Shown here in pieces: positions 14,636 through 21,528 of a stretch of 22,585 nucleotides of DNA. The translations under genes and the position numbers were made by a program. Below the pieces are notes generated by a model. It saw only the letters and a list, made by a program, of their open reading frames with translations. It ran no database searches and was not told the DNA's origin. The DNA is from Methylacidiphilum caldifontis (GTDB lineage: Bacteria > Verrucomicrobiota > Verrucomicrobiia > Methylacidiphilales > CAMAQI01), in assembly GCA_945860255.1 (NCBI GenBank), contig CAMAQI010000018.1:1-22585 (forward strand), in the 5' to 3' direction. Numbering within the stretch: position 1 is the stretch's first letter; each line of letters begins with the position of its first letter.

Positions 14636-16930
14636 CTAAGACTCTCGAATCACGGCCCCGGTTTTACCGACGAGCGCTTGCTTCACTTTTTCGTGCATCT
14701 GATTGACTTCGAGATCAGTTAGTGTCCTCTCGAAGGAGCGATAGGTTAAGGCCACGGCTAACGATTGATGTCCGGCAGGGACCTTCACTCCATTCGGATC
14801 GAGGAAACGATCGAAGAGTTCGACCCGCTCTAATTGAGAGATCTGTGCCGATTGAATGGCTTGGGCGACCTCTCGATAGGGAAGAGATTCGAGAACAACG
14901 AAGGCGATATCCCGGCGTACAGCAGGAAAGACCGGTAGGGCTTGAAATATAGGAGGGAGAACCGCCTTTTCTGACCAAGGTCCTAAATCGATCTCCGCAT
15001 AAAAAACATCCCCTTTTAGGCCAAAGGATCGCTTTTCCGCATTTCCGATCGATCCCAAACTGGAAATCTCTTTTTCGGTGATTCCGACTTGAAGTAAAGA
15101 ATCGAGCCCCCCTCGAAGATCAAAGGAATCCATCGGCCGTGGTTTATCGATCCAGTGAAGCGATCCGCTCAAGCCTGAGATCAACAATCCTAAAACGATT
15201 TTCTCTCCTCCGGAGACAAAAACGCGACCGACTTCAAAGAGACGAAGCGATTGATTGCCGCGCGATTGATTTAAGGCGGCGACATTCAAAAGCGAAGGAC
15301 GTAAATGCGAGCGCAAATGGGTGAACTGTTCATTCAACGGATTTAACAGTTCCACTTCTGCATTGCCTTCAGCACGATCTCGACTCAACAACGGATCGGT
15401 TAAACATTCGTTCCAACCCTTCGCTGCGAGCGCCTGACGTAAGGCATTGATCTTTCCCTGCTTCGCATCGACGACTCCGGACATTTGAGGACGGAAAAGG
15501 AGTCGAGAAGGAACGGCATTCATCCCGCGAATCCGAGCGACCTCTTCATAAAGATCGATCTCCTCTCGTAAATCGGGGCGATAGGAGGGGGAACGAAAAC
15601 GCAGTTCATTCCCTTGCTCTCCGAGCTTCTCAATTCCTAACGATCCCAAAAGTGTTGAGATCCCCTCGCTTGAATAATCGGCAGAAAGGAATCGGTTCGC
15701 CCGATCTAACCGCAACGTCATCTCGGAGATCACTGAGGGAGCCGAACCGTGAATTACGGGGGTCTCTGCTAAAGTCGCTCCCGTCAGTTCTACCAAAAGG
15801 GCAATCGCTCGATCTCTCGCATTGAGAGCCAGAGAACCATCCACACGTCGTTCAAAGCGATAGGAGGAATCGGTTGTGATTGCGTGACGTTTTGCGTTCC
15901 GACGCACCTGCGAAGGATCAAACCAGGCACACTCTAAAAAAATCTCCTGAGTCCCTTCACTCACTCCGGTGCTTGCTCCTCCCATCACTCCGGCCAAAGC
16001 GACGACCGATTGAGAGTCGGCAATCACGAGCTCTGTTCCATTCAGCTCATAACATTTCCCATCTAATCCAAAAAACTTTTCTCCAGTATTGGAGAGTCGA
16101 ACAACAAGCCCTGTTCCTTGAAGTTTGGCGAAATCAAAGGCGTGTAACGGTTGCCCTGTTTCCCATAAAATAAAATTCGTGATATCGACGACGTTATTAA
16201 TCGGTTGATGTCCCGTTGCGACGATTTTCTCCTGTAACCATTGAGGACTTGGCCCGACTTTTACATTTTGTAATCGAACCCCAGTATAATAGGGAGCAGT
16301 TCCCTCTTTGAGTTCGATCGTCATCGAGGCCGGATTCGACCCAAAAACTGGGGAGGGGATCTCTAAACGGGGTTTCTCTTTTGCAATTCCAATCGCCACC
16401 AGCTCCCGGGCCATTCCACGATAGGAACAAAGATCTCCACGATTCGGAGTAATCTCTACCTCGATGGTGGTATCTCCGGATAAATAGCGATAGATCGGAG
16501 TTCCGACCGGAGCATCAGCAGGAAGAATGAGGATCCCTTCCGACTCCTCGGCATAATTCAGTTCCTTTTCTGAGCACATCATCCCTTCCGAGGTCTCACC
16601 ACGGAGTTTTCCGACCTTGATCGTTAATCCGCCTGGGAGTTTCGCTCCGGGGAGTGCTAAAGGGGCCTTATCCCCCTCTTTAAAGTTTTTCGCCCCACAG
16701 ACAATTTGGCGCTCCGACTGACCATCAAAAACACGACAGAGACGCAATCGGTCGGCATTCGGATGAGGGAGAAAAGAGCGAATCTCCGCGACCACGACGA
16801 GATCACTTTCCAATCCCTTCGTCTCCACCTTCTCAACCTCCGTACCGGAAAGCGTTAAGCGTTCGATTAAGGTCGGGAGATCGACCGTGATTTCAACCCA
16901 TTCCTGCAACCATTTCTGCGAAAATTTCAT
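14636..16930 (-). CDS. pheT: Phenylalanyl-tRNA synthetase beta subunit PheT
   Basis: Beta subunit of the alpha2-beta2 enzyme that charges tRNA-Phe. The ATG at 16930 gives the family-typical MKFSQKWLQEWVEI; eight further in-frame residues upstream are not expected. Domains in order are an EMAP/OB-type tRNA-binding domain (about 40-150; HPNADRLRLCRV, IVCGAKNF), the B3/B4 editing domain, and the B5 domain (EEIDLYEEVARIRGMNAVPS). The catalytic-like core (DPLLSRDRAEGNAEVELLNP) and a C-terminal ferredoxin-fold anticodon-binding domain (PPIFQALPVFPAVRRDIAFV) follow. At 764 aa it is normal for the long bacterial form. The usual partner pheS is not adjacent; upstream is a repeat-filled spacer. Confidence 0.96.
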   Translation of the reverse strand: MKFSQKWLQEWVEITVDLPTLIERLTLSGTEVEKVETKGLESDLVVVAEIRSFLPHPNADRLRLCRVFDGQSERQIVCGAKNFKEGDKAPLALPGAKLPGGLTIKVGKLRGETSEGMMCSEKELNYAEESEGILILPADAPVGTPIYRYLSGDTTIEVEITPNRGDLCSYRGMARELVAIGIAKEKPRLEIPSPVFGSNPASMTIELKEGTAPYYTGVRLQNVKVGPSPQWLQEKIVATGHQPINNVVDITNFILWETGQPLHAFDFAKLQGTGLVVRLSNTGEKFFGLDGKCYELNGTELVIADSQSVVALAGVMGGASTGVSEGTQEIFLECAWFDPSQVRRNAKRHAITTDSSYRFERRVDGSLALNARDRAIALLVELTGATLAETPVIHGSAPSVISEMTLRLDRANRFLSADYSSEGISTLLGSLGIEKLGEQGNELRFRSPSYRPDLREEIDLYEEVARIRGMNAVPSRLLFRPQMSGVVDAKQGKINALRQALAAKGWNECLTDPLLSRDRAEGNAEVELLNPLNEQFTHLRSHLRPSLLNVAALNQSRGNQSLRLFEVGRVFVSGGEKIVLGLLISGLSGSLHWIDKPRPMDSFDLRGGLDSLLQVGITEKEISSLGSIGNAEKRSFGLKGDVFYAEIDLGPWSEKAVLPPIFQALPVFPAVRRDIAFVVLESLPYREVAQAIQSAQISQLERVELFDRFLDPNGVKVPAGHQSLAVALTYRSFERTLTDLEVNQMHEKVKQALVGKTGAVIRES

Positions 16931-17033
16931 AAGGGGCTGACGATAAAGCCTCAAAGAAGAGAACCAAGCCTAAAATAAAGAGCCTAGGGAAGGTGAATAG
17001 CGGGATCGCTGGAGAGCTAAGGAAATCATTTTA

Positions 17034-17062
17034 ACCACGGATGGACACGGATGAACGCGGAT
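17034..17062 (+). repeat. 'accacggatggacacggatg' dispersed repeat
   Basis: A segment beginning accacggatggacacggatg and continuing with two further degenerate acgcggat-type units. Internally it is a short tandem of 'cacggatg'. Sequences of this type recur in intergenic regions of many bacterial genomes. It lies about 100 bp upstream of pheT, immediately before the inverted-repeat element at 17081-17379. Confidence 0.55.
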
Positions 17063-17080
17063 ATAAAGGCATTTAATACC

Positions 17081-17379
17081 TGTCTCCCGCAGCGACGCAG
17101 CGCTTAAAAAACAGTTGAGAATCGTCAGTTGACGGATGTAATTTTTCCTTGTTTTTGGATTGGGGATTTATATCAGTGTCGATAAGTGAAGATAAGCGGT
17201 TTAAATTGAATTTTATAACCTTGGCGATTTCTGTCGAACCTACGAAGCCCCTTCTCACCCCCGCTTCTAGTTGCCTACCCTCGGCTCTCCAAATGGTTGC
17301 CAGTTTTAATTGCGTTATCACGCAGGGAGTGGCTGTTAATCCTGTTTTTCGCAGCGTCGCTGCTTCGCTGCGGGAGACA
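17081..17379. mobile_element. Noncoding element bounded by 22-bp inverted repeats
   Basis: The ends 17081-17102 (tgtctcccgcagcgacgcag...) and 17358-17379 (...cgctgcgggagaca) are inverted copies with one mismatch in 22. The interior has no convincing gene. It includes the dyad cgtcagttgacgg (17123-17135), whose core also forms the ends of the element at 20673-20903. The gene-free stretch 16931-17459 is almost wholly made of such repeats. A mobile origin is inferred from structure alone; no target duplication was seen. Confidence 0.45.
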
Positions 17380-17384
17380 CTCCC

Positions 17385-17420
17385 CTGTCTTTCTCTGCGT
17401 CTCTGCGCCTCCGCGCGAGG
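17385..17420. repeat. 'ctctgcgtctctgcgcctcc' simple dispersed repeat
   Basis: A 36-bp stretch, ctgtctttctctgcgtctct followed by gcgcctccgcgcgagg, of the 'ctctgcgtctctgcgcctc' type. A reverse-complement relative, accgcggagtaaacggagg, lies within 20724-20742. It is the last unit of the repeat tract between pheT and moaC. Confidence 0.45.
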
Positions 17421-17459
17421 AACCTCCGACTCTTAGGTGGATCGTCGGGTTAGCGCTCT

Positions 17460-17909
17460 TTAACCGCTCTTTGTTTTTTTGAGGACACGAATATTGGTGA
17501 TCTTCATCGTTTTATCGACCGCTTTACACATATCAAAAAGAGTAAGCGCGGCGACGCTCACAGCGGTTAAGGCCTCCATCTCGACCCCTGTTTTTCCGGT
17601 CGTTTCGGCCATTGCCCAGATCTCGATCGATTGAGGTCCGATTTTAAATTGGAGATCGATTTTATGAAGGGGGAGGGGATGGCAGAGTGGAATTAAATCG
17701 GCGGTTTTTTTTGCGGCTTGAATACCGGCGATTTGGGCGACCGTGAGAACATCTCCCTTGGGAAGAGCTTTCTTTTTGAGGAGCTGAATCGTCGCCGGTT
17801 TTACTCGTAGTGTTCCGATCGCTTCTGCGATCCGTTTTTGATCCGGCTTATGGCCGACGCCGACCATACTTGCTTTTCCTTGGGCATCGAGATGAGAGAG
17901 TGAGGGCAT
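17460..17909 (-). CDS. moaC: Cyclic pyranopterin monophosphate synthase MoaC
   Basis: Second step of molybdenum-cofactor synthesis: converts the cyclic GTP-derived intermediate made by MoaA (3',8-cyclo-H2GTP) to cyclic pyranopterin monophosphate. 149 aa with the full signature: LSHLDAQGKASMV at the N-terminus, KGDVLTVAQIAGIQAAKKT, LIPLCHPLPL, then TGVEMEALTAVSVAALTLFD and MCKAVDK carrying the conserved catalytic Asp/Lys. The start at 17909 (MPSLSHLDAQG) is the normal position relative to the HLD motif. No other moa/moe gene is nearby and it is not obviously in an operon, so the rest of the pathway must lie elsewhere. Confidence 0.96.
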   Translation of the reverse strand: MPSLSHLDAQGKASMVGVGHKPDQKRIAEAIGTLRVKPATIQLLKKKALPKGDVLTVAQIAGIQAAKKTADLIPLCHPLPLHKIDLQFKIGPQSIEIWAMAETTGKTGVEMEALTAVSVAALTLFDMCKAVDKTMKITNIRVLKKTKSG

Positions 17910-17986
17910 CAGAGAAAAATAGTTCAGAAATCGACAAGGAAAAGGCTTATCTCATCACGACGATCCATACTGAAACAGATTACAGG

Positions 17987-18000
17987 GGCGTCAACTTAAG
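17987..18000 (+). repeat. 14-mer shared with the inverted-repeat element at 20673-20903
   Basis: ggcgtcaacttaag here is identical to the reverse complement of 20873-20886, which is part of the right end of that element. It may be a solo end or a decayed copy. It lies in the 130-bp spacer between the ankyrin/TPR gene stop and moaC. Confidence 0.4.
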
Positions 18001-18040
18001 GCGAAAGAGATGTTTGACCTCCAAGCTTTTGTCAAAATGT

Positions 18041-19864
18041 TTAAGGCTCGGTGATAAGCCGTAATTTTGCGGGAGAGAGAAGCTTAATTTGACGAGGGGT
18101 CTGTCCTGACAAATCTTTAATCTCCTCCTTGGCGCCTTTAGCGACCATCCATTGATAGAGTTCAAGATTTGGTATCGGTTTCGCTGCTGCAAGATAGTGG
18201 AGCGCCGTTTTTCCCTCTTTATCGATGACATTCAGATCAGCTCCACGATCTACTAATAGTCGAATTGCTGTTATATGACCCCATGCACAGGCATTCATAA
18301 GAGCCGTTTGTCTCTTTGGATTTTTAGGAATCATAGGGACCTCTAGAAAAGGAACTCCTTCATCCAAGAAAATCCTTAAAAAATCAGTAAAACCCCATCC
18401 TGCCGCATAATAAGCCATTGATTTATAGGCCTCTTTATTTATCGCAACAGGATTTTTTTTAATTAAAATCGCAATAGAATCATAATTTTGATTCGACAAA
18501 GCAATGTCTCCCGCCGTCTCTCCCCATTTGTTTTTTAGCCAGGCATTCGCTCCTCCCTCTAAAAGAGTTTCGAACAATAATACTCTTCCATGTTGCGCGG
18601 CATACATCAGTGCCGTGCATTGATTGGAGTCAGTCGCATTAAGGTTGGGATTAAAATCTAAGATTTTAAGGGCAATCTCGGTTTTGCCAAAGTAAACCGC
18701 TTTGATAAGCAAGGTCTGCGAAGAGTTTTTGGGATCAACAACATTGGGATCTCCCCCTTTTTCAAGATAAGAGGAGATTGCCGTCACGTCTCCTTGCTCG
18801 ACTTTCTTAAAAAGTAAATCCTTCGAGAGGCTCTTACTTTTATCTTGCTCATAATTTTTAGAAATTTGGCGGGCCTCGTCCCATTTTTTATTTCGGTCCA
18901 ATAAATAAGCATAGCGAATCCATAGGCTCGAGTAACCGGTGGTCTTTTCTAAATACTTTTGAAAGGCCCTCATCGATTCTTTATCATGTTTTAAATCAAA
19001 TTCGACGCTCGCAAGATTAATCAATGCAAACTCATCGACGGAGCTCCAATCGTAAAACTCTTGAGCCATTTTATAGGCCTCATCGAATTGTTTTTGTTCT
19101 GTCAATAAACGACATAAATTATAATAGGAATTTGTTTTATTCTTATAAAGTCGAATGCAGCTTCGATAGGTCGACTCCGCTTTTTCTAGATCACCCAGCC
19201 GCCAATAGGTATTTCCCAATGCGCTCGTCGCCCATGCCGATGGTTCTTTCTCTGAAGCAATCTTGCGATAAACAAGCTCCTCCTCCCATAAGCCAATTTC
19301 TTCTAAAAGATTTGCGTACGATTGAGCAATAAGGCTTGAACAGGCGGGGAGCTCTTTAATCAAGCGGCGATAATGTTGAATTCCTATCTGAACAATCTCA
19401 AGATTATCTAGAGAAACTCTTGCCTTCGGATTTTTGCTCATTTCTCGACTCATCATTCCGACAATCCAATTGAGGAGGGGATCTTCAGGATGTTCATTGG
19501 AAAGCGAGCGAAGCTTCAGATAGGAGTCCTCTGGAGTATTCATAATATCAATACTCCGAATTTCCGTGGCGACTAACGATTCCCAAGTTTTCGGATATTT
19601 TTTAATCACCTCACTAAATAATAAATTACTTTCCTCAACATCAAAGCGACTCCTTTCAAATAATCCCTTGAGAAAAAGAAGCTCCGCATTGGTCGATTTC
19701 GTTAAGCTCAATTGATGCTCTGCATCCTTTTGTTCACCATTTTTCCAAAGATCGATAATCGCTTGAGATTCCGGTTCCCAAGATTTCTGTAAAGTGATTT
19801 CATTTCCCCATAATATTGAGTTTAAAATATTCAAAGTTAAAAGAAAAATGACCTGAGTTCTCAT
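18041..19864 (-). CDS. Exported TPR and ankyrin repeat protein
   Basis: 607 aa. Starts MRTQVIFLLTLNILNSILWG, a plausible Sec signal peptide, so it is probably periplasmic or secreted; a TTG one codon upstream is discounted. Residues about 35-345 are helical hairpins of the TPR class; clear units include SALGNTYWRLGDLEKAESTY and NLCRLLTEQKQFDEAYKMAQ. Residues about 348-600 are ankyrin repeats: QGDVTAISSYLEKGGDPNVV, QCTALMYAAQHGRVLLFETL, QTALMNACAWGHITAIRLLV and GKTALHYLAA. Both halves are protein-binding scaffolds with no catalytic domain, so a partner-binding role is likely but the partner is unknown. Codons are A/T-richer than in neighbouring housekeeping genes, which could reflect later acquisition. 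Confidence 0.88.
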   Translation of the reverse strand: MRTQVIFLLTLNILNSILWGNEITLQKSWEPESQAIIDLWKNGEQKDAEHQLSLTKSTNAELLFLKGLFERSRFDVEESNLLFSEVIKKYPKTWESLVATEIRSIDIMNTPEDSYLKLRSLSNEHPEDPLLNWIVGMMSREMSKNPKARVSLDNLEIVQIGIQHYRRLIKELPACSSLIAQSYANLLEEIGLWEEELVYRKIASEKEPSAWATSALGNTYWRLGDLEKAESTYRSCIRLYKNKTNSYYNLCRLLTEQKQFDEAYKMAQEFYDWSSVDEFALINLASVEFDLKHDKESMRAFQKYLEKTTGYSSLWIRYAYLLDRNKKWDEARQISKNYEQDKSKSLSKDLLFKKVEQGDVTAISSYLEKGGDPNVVDPKNSSQTLLIKAVYFGKTEIALKILDFNPNLNATDSNQCTALMYAAQHGRVLLFETLLEGGANAWLKNKWGETAGDIALSNQNYDSIAILIKKNPVAINKEAYKSMAYYAAGWGFTDFLRIFLDEGVPFLEVPMIPKNPKRQTALMNACAWGHITAIRLLVDRGADLNVIDKEGKTALHYLAAAKPIPNLELYQWMVAKGAKEEIKDLSGQTPRQIKLLSPAKLRLITEP

Positions 19865-19942
19865 CAATTGTAAAAATATGAGAGACGAGGAATAATGTCA
19901 ACAAATGCAAACAATTGTGGCTTGGAGAAACTTCAAAAGAGT

Positions 19943-20128
19943 TTAATTTTCTCTAACTGAAATCGAATTGGAACTTTTAACGACACAATATGTTGCATGA
20001 GCCAATGCCCCTTCTTTCTGTAAAAGTGGATAATCCTCCAAACGATACGTATTGGAATAACAAACGGCATCACCCGCTTCTTTATATTTCACCCCTTGTC
20101 GACTTGAGACTTGTCTCCCATTAAGGGA
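19943..20128 (-). pseudogene. Short coding-like fragment ending ...SSNSISVREN
   Basis: This minus-strand frame runs open from a stop at 20129-20131 to TAA at 19943-19945. It reads as protein-like sequence, for example VKYKEAGDAVCYSNTYRLED and YPLLQKEGALAHATYCVV. There is no ATG; the only start is a GTG at 20090-20092, giving 49 residues. It could be a genuine small protein from that GTG or, more likely, the C-terminal remnant of a larger gene whose front was lost at or near the toxin-antitoxin junction. I do not recognise the family. Confidence 0.35.
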
Positions 20129-20184
20129 TTATGATTCACAATCCGCCGCTTGATTTTAGATCAAATCCCATTAAACTTAACCTC

Positions 20185-20385
20185 ATGAGCTTTAAAGAAA
20201 TCTGCGAAGAACTTCCCCGACTTAAGCTTGAAGAGCTTAGAGAAATTGAACGTATTTCTCAAGAACTCACCTCAACGGCTTTTGATCAAGCATTGGAAGC
20301 AGGCGCCCAAAACGGAAAATTCGACTCTCTTCGACATGAAGCTGAAGAAGCAATCCGTCAGGGAAAGATCGAAGCATGGCCCTAA
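20185..20385 (+). CDS. Antitoxin of a RelE/ParE-type toxin-antitoxin pair
   Basis: 66 aa from the ATG at 20185: MSFKEICEELPRLKLEELRE, then a helical, acidic C-terminal half (DSLRHEAEEAIRQGKIEAWP) suited to wrapping a basic toxin. The 'E-x-L-P-x-L-x-x-E-E-L' opening is common in small addiction-module antitoxins. An in-frame ATG at 20131 has the better ribosome site (aaggga just upstream) and would add 18 residues that do not look family-like; either start is possible. The stop overlaps the toxin start by 10 nt, the usual coupled TA arrangement. By analogy, the pair would autoregulate its own promoter. Confidence 0.75.
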   Translation: MSFKEICEELPRLKLEELREIERISQELTSTAFDQALEAGAQNGKFDSLRHEAEEAIRQGKIEAWP

Positions 20386-20639
20386 TATCCGTTCGAACAC
20401 CACGCTTCAAAAAGAAATTCGAACAGCTTCCAGAAAACATCCAAGAGCTCGCCTATAAAAACTTTGTTTTATGGAAGATGGATCAGTCTCATCCCTCTCT
20501 TTGTTTTAAACTCTTAAAAGGCACTGATTTTTGGAGCATTCGAATAGGAGATCACTATCGAGGGGTCGGATATTGGAATCATGAAAAATTTATCTGGATA
20601 TGGATTGGATCTCACGCTGAATATGACCATCGATTTTGA
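20376..20639 (+). CDS. RelE/ParE-superfamily toxin
   Basis: 87 aa, basic N-terminal half. The RelE/ParE-fold pattern is evident: TPRFKKKFEQLPENIQELA (helix hairpin), LWKMDQSHPSLCFKLLKG, WSIRIGDHYRGVGYW (core strands with the conserved Arg residues) and a terminal WIWIGSHAEYDHRF. The WIGSHAEYD ending is typical of a common plasmid and chromosomal toxin subgroup whose members inhibit growth by mRNA cleavage or gyrase poisoning. The sequence alone does not settle which. It is translated from an ATG inside the antitoxin gene (gc-ATG-GCCCTAA). A repeat element starts 33 bp after the stop. Confidence 0.85.
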   Translation: MALISVRTPRFKKKFEQLPENIQELAYKNFVLWKMDQSHPSLCFKLLKGTDFWSIRIGDHYRGVGYWNHEKFIWIWIGSHAEYDHRF

Positions 20640-20672
20640 GAGATCGATTCGAGATTTGAATCGAACTTTGTG

Positions 20673-20903
20673 TCCGTCAACTGACCATGCGCGTCAACCT
20701 AACGCATAAAAAGACACTTTTTCACCGCGGAGTAAACGGAGGGCCACAGAGGAAAATTCATTTTTATTTTTGTTTAAAAACAGAGAGAATTGCTTTTTTC
20801 CCCGATTAAAAACATTTTTTTACCTCCGTTTTCCTCTGTTTACTCTGCGGTTAAAATTGTATTTTATCTTTTCTTAAGTTGACGCCTATGGTCAACTGAC
20901 GGA
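20673..20903. mobile_element. 231-bp MITE-like element with nested inverted repeats
   Basis: Outer ends 20673-20700 and 20876-20903 are inverted copies at 23 of 28 positions (tccgtca..tgaccat..gcgtcaac). A second, inner pair lies at 20724-20742 and 20833-20851 (accgcggagtaaacggagg against accgcagagtaaacagagg, 17 of 19). No coding frame of note lies inside. The whole could fold into one long hairpin. It fills most of the gene-free interval 20640-20981 between the toxin gene and the TonB fragment; 20904-20981 shows nothing definite. Mobility is inferred from architecture only. Confidence 0.55.
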
Positions 20904-20981
20904 TCGTGTCTTGGTGTGAGATTCCTTTTAAGCCAGTAGTCGTCACCTCGCTATCGTCAATGTTCATTGCATCTGTTTTCG

Positions 20982-21293
20982 CTAATTCTTCTCCAAATCG
21001 AAGCGAACCGGCACCTTCACGGACGACTTGATCCCAATCCCCCCCATCTTCGCCGGCTGAAATCTCCATCGACGCACAGCATCAAGGGCCGCTCGGTCGA
21101 GAGCCGTATACCCGCTACTTGATTGAATCTGCGTCGACTTCACCTTTCCCTCCTCCGTAAGCTCGACAAAAAGAACGACCGTCCCCTCTTCCCCTCTTTT
21201 TTTCGCATCACTCGGATAGGCGGGTATATGCCGTCGGAGCTTGAACTGCCCATAGCCCAACAGCCACCATCGCGAGAATATGATCCAAGCCAT
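20982..21293 (-). CDS. Solitary TonB C-terminal domain, probably truncated
   Basis: 103 aa. Residues about 18-100 are a good TonB_C domain: RRHIPAYPSDAKKRGEEGTV, VLFVELTEEGKV, SSSGYTALDRAALDAVRRW, RFQPAK and a final VPVRFDLEKN. The YP motif and the SSG-LD-AA block are family hallmarks. What is missing is the N-terminal transmembrane anchor and Pro-rich spacer: the frame upstream of the ATG is open for about 25 codons but shows no such features. It is either a remnant of a longer energy-transducer gene or an unusual free-standing domain. It lies between the repeat element and the divergent sensor kinase. Confidence 0.6.
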   Translation of the reverse strand: MAWIIFSRWWLLGYGQFKLRRHIPAYPSDAKKRGEEGTVVLFVELTEEGKVKSTQIQSSSGYTALDRAALDAVRRWRFQPAKMGGIGIKSSVKVPVRFDLEKN

Positions 21294-21435
21294 GCCAGGG
21301 ATGGGAAAATCCCTGAATAAATCTATGACCCTGGCCGGAGAGAATGTGAGAAAAAAAGAATGGGGAAATCATGATCAAGATCATACACGAGCCTGGAATA
21401 TTACAGCCCGATTCTTGATGATCTGATCCCCCCCT

Positions 21436-21450
21436 GCGACAAAATGCCGC
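21436..21450. promoter_or_regulatory. Possible RegA/RegR-type binding site upstream of the RegB-like kinase
   Basis: The 15-bp sequence gcgacaaaatgccgc is an imperfect GCG...CGC dyad, 78 bp upstream of the kinase ATG. From memory, the RegR/RegA consensus is GNGRCRTTNNGNCGC; this site agrees at 9 of the 11 defined positions, missing only the central TT. A site for the cognate regulator in front of a regB-like gene would imply autoregulation. A single 15-mer match by eye is weak evidence. The 235-bp divergent spacer also holds a small hairpin (cagggat/atccctg, 21296-21315). Confidence 0.35.
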
Positions 21451-21528
21451 ACTCTTTTTAAAAAAGCGTTCGTTTGAAGCTTGCCTCTCCAGGCCTTAAC
21501 TTCAAAATTGATTCAAGTTAGATAAATT

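Noticed and set aside
17073..17321. 82-codon minus-strand frame inside the 299-bp element
   Set aside because: It covers one inverted terminus and the cgtcagttgacgg dyad. A middle part (IWRAEGRQLEAGVRRGFVGS) looks faintly protein-like, but there is no family match.
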